Shown here one piece after another: positions 23,357 to 40,708 of a stretch of 64,000 nt of DNA. The notes under the pieces are model-generated. The model was not told the origin of the DNA, did no database searches, and saw nothing but the letters and a program-made list of their open reading frames with translations. A program made the translations under genes and the position numbers. Within the stretch, counting starts at the first letter, position 1, and each line of letters starts with the position of its first letter. Origin of the DNA: Myxocyprinus asiaticus (Eukaryota; Chordata; Actinopteri; Cypriniformes; Catostomidae); NCBI RefSeq assembly GCF_019703515.2, contig NC_059349.1, positions 24,028,744-24,092,743 on the forward strand, read 5' to 3'.

Positions 23357-24383
23357 GTGAATTCATGAAATGTTTCAGAACATTCACATCTTTCGTGGAT
23401 TAAATAGGAGAGCTCAACCCTTGGTCGTGTGTTTGGAACACACAACTTTACTGAAATGCTTTTTGGCATCCGATCCTCAGCATTAAATTCCAACAACACA
23501 AAATATATGTTACAAAATATATTAACAATTTACTTTGAAACATAGTAACTGTAAACAACAGAATGCAGCTGTTCATAGCATAATACAATGCTATCTCTGA
23601 CACCTTGACCAGCAAAGGTGCTATTTGAGAGCATACACATTCAAAAACAAAATACAGGAAAGCAATAGTATATTATATAGTAAAAAAAAAAAAAAAAACT
23701 CTCTCTGACAGAGTTCTTTTAGTCTTCTATGTAATTTGTTTTGTCTTGTGCATTGATGTGGCAGTATTTAGCATTTCATTTATATAAATGCAACGAGGCC
23801 TCTCCTGCTGTGTAGAATGTAAAATAATCTCTTTGCTTAAGGGCGTTGCTGTCATAAATAGAAAAACATGAGAAAAATGTTCCCATTTATAACAATCAAT
23901 AAGGGTGGGGTGGAAAAAGTACATGCGAGAGCCTCAGCCTCAATGAGAAAGTCAATGAAACTAGAATGTGGTGAAGTTACCACAGGTCTGGTGAGAGAAG
24001 GGACAATGCATTGGTGAATTCTTTTCAGAGGAAAGAGGTAAGCAATAGAAAGTTAGCCAGGAGGATAGCCAGTCTTCTGTAGCCCCCAAAACCCTCAAAA
24101 GGTTGATAATTTGGGAGTTTGTACCCTGCTGGATTCTTGAACATTGACAAACTTTCCATTCAGACTGCACAAAACATCCATTCAGTTTATTGTGTGAGGA
24201 GAGCTCTGCTCCCTCATTCATATGAGACTTCTGAGCAGCTCTGCTATTTGCTTGATTCAACACAATATAGTGGTGTGGTGCCATTTAGTCTGAATCTCTC
24301 TGAGACCTTCTCATACAGGTTAAATGCATATATTTTGCAGGGCAGTTCATCTGGCATGCATTTGTCCAAGTGTTTGCTCTTCA

Positions 24384-31975
<7,592 letters not shown>

Positions 31976-32097
31976 TTTGTGTTTATTATCTGAACTGGAC
32001 CTGTAGGACAAAAGATGGATCCACTAAATTATTTAATGAGGAAGTTTAAATCAACAATGAGTAATAAAATTTATTTGTGTATATATATATATATATA

Positions 32098-32400
32098 CAC
32101 AGTATATACAGTACTTTGAAAACATTTTAGGCACTTGTAAAACATGTTGCAAAGTGAGGATTTCTTCAAAAATAATGCCATAAATAGTTTTCATTTAGCC
32201 TATCAATTAACATCATACAAAGTAAGGTAAACATAAAAAAAGCTAAATCAATATTTGGTGTGACCACCACTCCTAGGTACACCTGGACACTGTTTTTCTT
32301 GCTTGTTGGCAGATAGGCTGTTCCAAGCTTCTTGGAGAATTTGCCACAGTTATATATAACAAATATTGTCTCAGTGCTGTATTATTATTATTTTTTTTTT
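32098..32400. mobile_element. Truncated Tc1-like fragment in amotl2 intron 1
   Basis: CAGTATATACAGTACTTTG is followed by TTTTAGGCACTTGTAAAAC, then AATATTTGGTGTGACCACC and GGTACACCTGGACAC, the usual 5' flank of one fish Tc1 subfamily. The element stops near 32345 and no transposase core follows. Confidence 0.5.
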
Positions 32401-32654
32401 TTCAGGAAAAGTGTTACAGTACTGTATATAAACAAAGTGCAAAGAAACTTCTCTAAGTAGTATGTAGTAGAAATATAGCATGAAAACAACACAAGATAAT
32501 TTTGAACACCTAATATGTATAAATAATAAAAGCTTAAATAATGCATAAATAAATAATAAAAATTAGAATAAGTAATAATAAGAAATATATAAAAATTATA
32601 ACTTAAAATATAATAAATAAGTTTAATAAAGCCAAAATGCCACAAATATGCCCT

Positions 32655-32662
32655 AGATAGAC

Positions 32663-32693
<31 letters not shown>

Positions 32694-32707
32694 CAGATAG
32701 ACAGACA
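32655..32707. repeat. (GATA)n microsatellite
   Basis: About 12 imperfect GATA/GACA units in amotl2 intron 1. Confidence 0.9.
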
Positions 32708-32866
32708 TATAGAACTTTAAAATGAATCTAAAACAAATAAGCCTCAACAGACAAGCAGCGCGCGCATAGGAATTGAATCATCATTATATTCCTAACCATG
32801 AACGCTTTTGACATAATGTACCCAGCGAATTAAAGAACGCAATAAACATGAATAATTTTGTCTTAC

Positions 32867-33140
32867 CTTTAGTAAACAATCTTAGATCATCCTTATAGCG
32901 ATTCGGATATATCTGCCTTACATTTAAAGTTTGCTTTTCAAGGCGACACATGCAATATTGAAAGCATTGCCCATTACAATTCACGTCTCAAGAACGAAGA
33001 GCCAACTTACCTGCCAATACTTTCATTCCAAACAGTTTCTGTCAATGGCATTTATAATCCAAATAATCGTCCTGATATCGTCTGTATATGGTTTATCTCA
33101 CAATTGTGTGTGCGCGCGTTCAGGTCTGGTTGGGTTGTGA
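32867..33140 (-). other. amotl2: amotl2 non-coding first exon region
   Basis: Two good minus-strand donors lie upstream of the coding exon: GTAAGT following an exon end at 33011, and GTAAGA following an exon end at 32867. The first coding exon has its acceptor at 32001-32002 (exon from 32000), so the 5' UTR is spliced, perhaps with alternative first exons. The start near 33140 is inferred from the TATA-like box. Confidence 0.55.
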
Positions 33141-33164
33141 GCTGGTCGGCGCGCGCTCTGCTCT

Positions 33165-33172
33165 CATAAATA
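33165..33172 (-). promoter_or_regulatory. amotl2: TATA-like box of amotl2
   Basis: Minus strand TATTTATG within a GC-rich patch (GCGCGC near 33149). It would place initiation near 33135-33140. Confidence 0.4.
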
Positions 33173-33185
33173 ACTGAGCGCGCCT

Positions 33186-33200
33186 GGAATGATCGGAATG
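33186..33200 (-). promoter_or_regulatory. amotl2: Tandem TEAD-type sites upstream of amotl2
   Basis: Two GGAATG motifs on the plus strand (33186-33191 and 33195-33200; CATTCC on the coding strand) in direct orientation with a 3-bp gap. A further CATTCC lies at 33024-33029 on the plus strand, within or near exon 1. TEAD factors bind this core, closely spaced tandem copies favour YAP/TAZ-TEAD binding, and amotl2 is a known YAP/TAZ target in vertebrates. Function here is inferred from motif and position. Confidence 0.6.
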
Positions 33201-33351
33201 TGTGAGCTCAGGGATCAAAAGTGAAGAGAGAGAGAAAGAGAGTAAAGACCCATTTAACACAGCAACTGCAGTTCAGCCTGCATCCATCCACCGGGGTTTT
33301 AAGTTGTTATTAAATTTATAGATACATTAAGAATTGAGAAGGTCAACATAC

Positions 33352-33382
<31 letters not shown>

Positions 33383-34346
33383 TGAACCAATCAAAATACA
33401 TTTGATGTTTAAGGTCTTATTAAAAAACTTTATGAACACCTACAAAGACTGAACATTCAATAGTTTGAACTGGAGGCACAGAGTTTTCAATACAAAGCTC
33501 AGTAATGGTGACACTCAACAAAAACCATTAAATAAAATATAAGCTATTGACATCACCACACAACTGTTAACTAACAGTTATGTCAAAAACAACAAAAACA
33601 GCACAAATAACGTCCACAAATCGCAACAAAAAATAAATAAATAAAAATAAGCCTAAAGCACTAACCTCATTATTTGTTCATGCTGCAATGCATGCTGGGA
33701 GATGGCAAATCTTTGCTTTTTCAGTCAGCTTTCAGTGAGTTGAAATGGCAAGTACGATTGTTAATCCAATTTAAGTTCAAGTTAATAGAATCAAAACTTA
33801 AGTTGGCATGAAATTTTAGTTGTCAACTCAAAAAAGCTAGTTGATACAACTAAACCTTAAAATCAGTTTTTACAGCGTGTATCACCAAAGAGACGCTGAT
33901 CAGTGATATCATGTCAATACAGAAAATAACTTGCATCAAAAGGTGTGACCCAAGCTGAAAGGTATGCAGACATGTTGACACAAGAAACAGAATATAAATA
34001 ACCTGAGTTAGAAGATCAAATTTTGTATGTTTAAGCCTTAAAAGCAAGGGCATTTTGCCAAACATTATTACATACCTCAGGTCTTTAGCAACCCAGCGCT
34101 TATGAATCTGCAAAATGCCCAGATAGTGTCAAAATTTTAAAGCATTTTTAAGGCAATTTGAATATATTAGAATAGAATATGTTCTGCTATATTTTGGTGT
34201 TTTATTTTTCATATTTCAAAGAGATGATGCAACAAATATAGAGCAGGATCTCATTTGTCTTGTATGAAACAAAAAAATAGATATCCTGTGACAGTAAACT
34301 TAAATAGATATATAATAATCACAAAAATATGATATATAGACATGTA
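33201..34346. other. Region upstream of amotl2 with simple repeats
   Basis: Contains a GA-rich stretch (33225-33245), an (AT)n run at 33357-33383 and an AT-rich block with TTGAGTTG/CAACTCAA motifs (about 33720-33850) that may be MITE debris. No gene is recognised. Confidence 0.5.
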
Positions 34347-34577
34347 TACAGTGCATTCATAAAGTATTCAGAGCCCCTTCATTTTTTCACATTTTTTTAT
34401 GTTGCAGCCTTATGTTAAAATGCTTTAAATTATTATTTTTGTTCACATCAATCTTCACTTCATACCCCATAATGACAAAGCAAAAAAACTTTTTTGATAA
34501 CTTTGCAAATTTATTAAAAAGTAAAAACTGAATTATCTCATTGACATAAGTATTCAGAAACTTAACTCAGTACTTAG

Positions 34578-35525
34578 TTGAAGCACCTTTGGCAGCGATT
34601 ACAGCCTCAAGTCTTTTTGAGTATGATGCATCAAACGTTGCACACCTGGATTTGGGGATTTTCTGCCATTCTTCTCTGCAGATTCTCTCAAACTCTGTCA
34701 GGTTGGATGGGGACCATCAGTGGACAGCCATTTTCAGGTCTCTCCAGAGATATTCGATTGGGTTCAAGTCCGGGCTCTGGCTGGGCCACTCAAGGACATT
34801 CACAGAGTTTTCCCTAAGCCACTCTTGCGTTGTCTTGGGTGTGTGCTTAGGGTCAATTTCCTGTTAGAAGGTGAACCTTCGGCCAAGTCTGAGATCCTGA
34901 GCGTTCTGGACCAGGTTTTCATTAAGGATATCTCTGTATTTGAGTTCAGCTTTCCTTCAACCCTGACCAGTCCCCCAATCGCTGCCACTGAAAAATACCC
35001 CCACAGCATGATGCTACCACCACCATGCTTCACCATTGGGATAGTATTGCACAGGTGATGAGCAGTGCCTGGTTTCCTCCAGATATGACACTTGGAATTG
35101 AGGCCAATTAGTTCAATCTTCTTTTCATCAGACCAGAGAATCTTGTTTCTCACAGTCTGAGAGTCCTTTAGGTGCTTTTTTTATGTGTCTTGCACTGAGA
35201 AGAGGCTTCCGTCTGGCCACTCTGCCATAAGGCCCAGATCGGTGGAGTGTTGCAGTGATGGTTGTTCTTCTGCAAGTTTCTCCTATCTCCACACATGTTC
35301 TCTGGAGCTCAACCAGAGTGACCATCGGGTTCTTGGTCACCTCTCTTACCAAGGCCCTTCTCCCCCGATTGCTCAGTTTGGCTGTCGGCCAGCTCTAGTA
35401 AGAGAACTGGTCGTTCCAAACTTCTTCCATTTAAGAATTATGGAGGCTACTGTGCTCTTGGGAACCTTCAATGCAGCCAGAATGTTTTGAAGCCTTTCCC
35501 AGATCTGTGCCTTGACACAATCCTG
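34578..35525 (-). pseudogene. Tc1-like transposase, degraded
   Basis: Minus-strand pieces: [50 protein letters not shown] (first catalytic Asp), [14 protein letters not shown], then frameshifts. The C-terminal end remains only as out-of-frame DNA around 34590-34860. It is closely related to the 17979 transposase but belongs to a different terminal-repeat subfamily. Many frameshifts; no function is expected. Confidence 0.8.
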
Positions 35526-35534
35526 TCTCTGAGC

Positions 35535-36657
35535 TAGGGTTGCTCTGATATCAACATTTTGGCTTTGGTACGATACCAGCCCTGGTACCTTGGTATCGAC
35601 ACTAACTCGATACTAGGCAACAAATAAAAAAATAAAAAATCTCAGATTTTTGATGAAATTACACAGAAAATTACTTTGCTAAAACAACTGCATAAAGTCT
35701 TATAGATACAAATTATGCCTTTTCTTTTTAAATTTTTCTGGATTCCGTGTTAAATGTTTTAATTAAATATTATGATTGAATTTAATGAAATACATACTGT
35801 ACAGCTTTAATCAAATAAAAATATAATAATTTTCAAAAAAAATATTTTTGGTAAAAAACAAAAAAGATGCACAAGAAAGCTTTCTGATATTCAGTACACT
35901 TGCTTTTGTGATATTGCTTACAGCTAATATTACTAATAATATAACCATTTAATATTATATTATTGTTATTATGAGTATTATTGTGACTAATTTAAATATT
36001 AAAATTTTATACAGTAGTAATATTTTTCTGTCATAATGTCTTCAATTTCATGCATCCGTTTGAATTGAGCTCTTATTTCAGAGTGACTTTTATTTTGAAA
36101 GACCTTTGAAGTTCTTCCTGTTTTTTAAGGGTTTGTTATATCAAACTTCCTGTGACTCGCGAGCTGAAATCTCTGAGCTGCAACGGTGAAAATGGTCATT
36201 TGAGAGTTCACAGCTGATTATACACTAAACACACTGCTCTGCGGCTCTGCAGATGGATACTATTGGACACACTGCATGAAAATCAAGCATTAGTAGTGTG
36301 TGTTGCGTTTGTTTACGCACCTGCTTGTGTTTGTTTGCGCACCTGCTTGTATTTGTGTGTGAAGGAGATGACAGAGCAGGACGGTGCCTCTCATTCATTC
36401 TGTGGCATGCATGTGACTGTATATTGTTTCATTAAGTGACATCCTTCTGCTGTTTAATGATCACACTTGGCCATATCGAGACTTTTTTATTGTTATTTTC
36501 AAATGGTCTTTGATTTCATCTCAAAACTCTCACATTACATTACGCTAATGGCAGCATACTTTAATATGGTACCGAAATGAACAACAAGATGATAATGTAC
36601 CGTTTAAACATTTTTGATATCGCGATATTTCGTTAGTACCAGTATACTGCAACCCTA
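35535..36657. mobile_element. Non-autonomous hAT-type element inside the Tc1 copy
   Basis: The ends are TAGGGTTGC (35535) and GCAACCCTA (to 36657). The 8-bp flanks are identical: CTCTGAGC at 35527-35534 and 36658-36665. The interior begins with GGTACGATACCAG-type sequence and is otherwise AT-rich, without transposase similarity. Confidence 0.9.
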
Positions 36658-37168
36658 CTCTGAGCTCTGCAGGCAGTTCCTTTGACCTCATGGCTTGGTT
36701 TTTGCTCTGATATGCATTTTCAGCTGTGAGACCTTATATAGACAGGTGTTTGCCTTTCCAAATTATGTCCAATCAATTGAATTTGCCACAGGTGGACTAC
36801 AATCAAAGTGTAGAAACATCTCAAAGATGATCCAGAAAAATGGGATGCACCTGAGCTAAATTTCAAGTGTCATTGCAAAGGGTCTGAATACTTATGTCAA
36901 TGTGATATTTCAGTTTTTTTCTTTTTAATACATTTGCAAAGTTATAAAAAATCAGATTTTGCTTTGTCAATATGGGGAATGGAGTGTAGACTGATGTTGA
37001 AAAAGAATAATTTAAAGCATTTTAGCATAATGCTGCAACATAACAAAATGTGAAAAAAATTAAGGGGTCTGAATACTTTATGAATGCACTGTATACTGCA
37101 ACACTATTACATATCTAGTGTCACTAAAGACCCATACACTTTTGTTAATTAAACAATTAGATTAGATC

Positions 37169-38399
37169 GGGGTCGGCAACTTTTTTGACATGGAGTGCCA
37201 TTTTTTATTTTCCTGGTCAATGGCTGTGCCGAAAAACATGGTCATTTATGTGATATTCCGAAGTTTGAGTCTGCTTGTGAAAATGAATCTATTTTGCATT
37301 TTTCTAATTTAATCTTTTATTTTTCACTACATATGATATTATAAGAATAACAGTTTGAGTGAAAAACTGTGCAAAACCCAATGTTTATGATATAATCATG
37401 ATCCTGCATGTGAATTTTCACAGAGCATCTTGTGAAAGTGCTTTAATGAAAGAAAACCTGTGCTTTTGTACAATATGAGTTAATACAGTTTATGTCACAA
37501 ATTTACTTATTTGATTACTGATCACGAAATTGTGTGGAATCTTAAATATTTCTTATAGTATGTCATTGTAATCATGTAATCACTAGCACGCAAGCAACAG
37601 CGAGAGAGGAGCAGGTTATTTTATTTATATGACATTTTTCGCTCCTGCATTCCAGTCTACATCTACATCTACATGATGTAATCCTTTCTCATGATTACAC
37701 AGCGTGTTTTCATCAGCTGAATGGGAGACTAAACAGTATTAAATTGTGACGAGACTCACGCTGCACATGCAAGCCATTTGCGCATCACAAGCCGATCAAC
37801 TATTTAGCCCTTTTCAGTGAATTGCACCTGCAGAATCCTAAACATTTCGCTATTTCCAGGTTTAATATATATTTTGAATAGACTCTTCTCTTTAAATCGT
37901 TTAATGTAATTTTGAGTGTGACTATGATTTAAGGATGGTGTACCTGTATGCTGGTTTGGAAATCTCAAGGATTAATAGTGGTGTTTTCCTCATTACATCA
38001 TGTGTTGTTCTGAAAGCAAAAAGAAACAAATGAAACATGGAATGTAGGCTGTCATCCGTGCAGCCTGACCGAAGCAAAGCTGGCGCGTTTACTCGTGCGA
38101 TTAACTGAAAGTGAAGCGCTGCCGGCTCGTATTGTGCGAATGGCTTTCACGCGCTGCACAAGTCTGTTGGGTATGCTGCAGTCTTGTTACATTTTAACTT
38201 TTTGTTTAGCCTCCCATTCAGCTCATGAAAACACGCTGCGTGATCATGAGAAGGATTACATCAAGATGTAGATTGGAATGCAGGTGCGGAATTTATATAA
38301 ATAAAATAGTCTACTCTTCTCTCGCTATTGCTGGTGTGTCAGTGATTACCCCTCCTTGTGCCAATGCTGGCACGAATGCCACAGGTTGCCGACCCTTGG
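37169..38399. mobile_element. Non-autonomous hAT element containing an internal palindrome
   Basis: The left end GGGGTCGGCAAC (37169) and the right end GTTGCCGACCC (38384-38394) followed by TTGG form inverted termini. The flanks ATTAGATC (37161-37168) and ATTAGATA (38400-38407) are an 8-bp duplication with one change. Inside, about 37597-37745 is mirrored by about 38185-38335 (landmarks GATGTAATCCTTTCTCATGA and its complement). No transposase frame. Confidence 0.8.
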
Positions 38400-38610
38400 A
38401 TTAGATAGTATTATAAATAATAAAAAAATTATAATAATAAAGATTTTGTGCAATTTTTGGAATTTTTTATTGTTAGACGATTCAAAAGAGAAAGGTTGAG
38501 GAATATTAAAGAAGTGGGAGCATTACTTCAAAAAATGGATGAGGTAAAGGAGGTGGAATGAGGTATGATTTTCTATCTTCTGCAGAACACAAAGTTCTGA
38601 AAGTGAAAGT

Positions 38611-38901
38611 GGTGATTTATAGAAAAAAGGACTTAAATATTGATCTGTTTCTCACCCAAATTGATTGCATCGCTTCTGAAGACACGGATTTAACCACTGG
38701 AGTCATATGGATTACTTTTATGATGCTTTGAAAGTTTTGGTCACCATTAACTTGCATTGTATGGACCTACAGAGCTGAGATATTCTTCTAAAAATTGTTG
38801 TTTGTGTTTTGCAGAAGAAAGAAAGTCATACACATCTGGGATGGCATGAGGGTGAGTAAATGATGAGAGAATTTTCATTTTTGGGTGAACGACCCCTTTA
38901 A
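38611..38901. mobile_element. Half-copy of the palindromic MITE family
   Basis: It matches the right half of the 8384 element, ending GATGAGAGAATTTTCATTTT then GGGTGAACGACCCCTTTAA. It also shares its left part (TTTAACCACTGGAGTCATA) with 60430-60740. Confidence 0.75.
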
Positions 38902-39094
38902 GGGTTAAGCATACTGTATGTGCTGAATGTTTAAGCAAATTTTCATGTACCAAATGGTTATAATTTTTCTCATCAACAGGTTTCTCTTTGTTCTGAGGTA
39001 AGAGAAGACTTTCTTCTGTATCAGTTACTTAAGTTTCTTTTCCTTTTGGCTTTTACTATATTTGATTGAAGGGTTTTATTATAATAATGATAAC

Positions 39095-39134
<40 letters not shown>

Positions 39135-40706
39135 GTGCAGCTGAGGCACAACCTGACACCCCACAAATCATATGTGACATTAGAATGTGAAAGTAAAAAA
39201 ATATATATGTTAATCCAATCCGATTTAGCTGTATCTCAAAACTATCTTTCTTGTCTGGAGTTTCCTTTGGTTTTTACTATATTTCAGTAGTCTAAAACAG
39301 GTTGTCAAAAGGAAACAAAAAGGTTACTCCCTGCAATAGCAATAGCAGACAGAGGAAGCTGGCAGGAATGTTAATCAGTTTGGCTGAACTGTATGTTGCG
39401 ATCAAGCAACAGAGTTTTTATGATGAAGTGCAGGGCAAAGAGAATGTTACTTGGAATAACTAGGAAACTTCATTTGCCCCCATCATGTTATGATATTGAG
39501 TAATCCACCATTCACATTCCCCTCTTGAATTGACTGACAGGGTATTTCCAGCTAAGTTTTAGACAGTGACTCAAGGGGAAACAGACATGTGGAAGACATG
39601 TGACCACTTGATTACAGGTGTGAATGAAGCAGTCATTGGCAAGTCTCTACAAATCTGAGAAAATATGAGCTTTCTCAAATCATTCCTGGAAGCAAGTGTA
39701 AAACATGAAAGCATTTCCTAGCAGTATGAACTTCTATTTAACACCACTCAATCAAAGTGCTCTCTTTCTGTTTTTCTCCAATGGACCCTCTGGGGGCCCA
39801 AACCAGAGTATTTTCATTCCTTTAGCCTTCGCTCTGATATCTTAGACCTTTCACTCATAATCTGCCATGTGGGCCTTTTTTAGAGGAATCACAAGGCTTG
39901 AGCACTGAGAAAAGAAATCAACTGAGAGGAGAAAATATGGCCAGAATTAAACTCATCACAACAGGGATCAGTTGCGATTATTTGGAACAGCAAAAGCAGA
40001 GAGGATGCTCTGTTCTCATAACAATTCTGCCTTTATTGGTTGCAAATTGCCTGGCATATTTTCATGGCACATTTGTGATTTAAGAAATGTTTGAAGCTTG
40101 GCCCACTAAGACAAGACACAATGGACTAAGTTGTTGATGGCTGCTCCAGGCCACTTTCTCTCTAGATATAAAGAGAAAAACTGTATCAAACAAGCCTTGA
40201 TATGAGCAAAATTTATAAATTTCTTCAAAGAAAGCCCACCGCAACATTCTTCGAAAACATTTTTTTTTTTTTGTGAACACATTCTGTTTAAACACATTAA
40301 CACAAAAACAAGCTTTACTTTTTGAGAAAGCAAAGAGCTTGACTAATTTCTGTCATTATTCACTATATTCCTACAATGGGATTTGAGACAACTGAAGATG
40401 AAATAATGACTCAATGTTGGGGAATAACTAACTAAAAGTGGTGACACTAACTCAGCCACATTTTTAGTAGTGTGACATTAGCTCAGCTGTTTTCAAAATA
40501 GTGTAGTTTTTCCAGTAACAAGCTACATTTTCCAATGAGTTATGCTGTAGCATCACAAAATGCTACATCTGTCACGCTGTATAACAAACGCAGCAGTGGC
40601 GCAAGGGAGTAATCAAACCGCTTTCTCACTGAAGTAAATCAGTTCTTTGGGACTGATACTTCGGTATACATTTCTAAGTTTAATTAAATGTCACCCTAAT
40701 TAAATA
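38902..40706. other. Intergenic region with a (CA)n run
   Basis: A (CA)n microsatellite of about 15 units lies at 39099-39130, and a short T-run near 40260. No coding exon or RNA gene is recognised. Confidence 0.5.
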
Positions 40707-40708
40707 TA

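Larger units (their letters stand above)
34349..37091 (-). mobile_element. Tc1-like element (second subfamily) split by a hAT insertion
   Basis: Inverted ends CAGTGCATTCATAAAG (34349) and its complement ending at 37091 are flanked by TA (34347-34348 and 37092-37093). Inner direct repeats (AAGTATTCAGA near 34371 and 34549) again give an IR/DR plan. Its terminal sequence differs from the element at 17979. Minus-strand transposase remnants lie in the left half. A hAT-type element at 35535-36657 interrupts it. Confidence 0.88.

Noticed and set aside
32000..32011. Upstream extension of amotl2 (SYRSSSDNKHK) as the protein start
   Set aside because: The bases before 32000 are a splice acceptor, the frame there has no ATG, and the family start fits the ATG at 31975.
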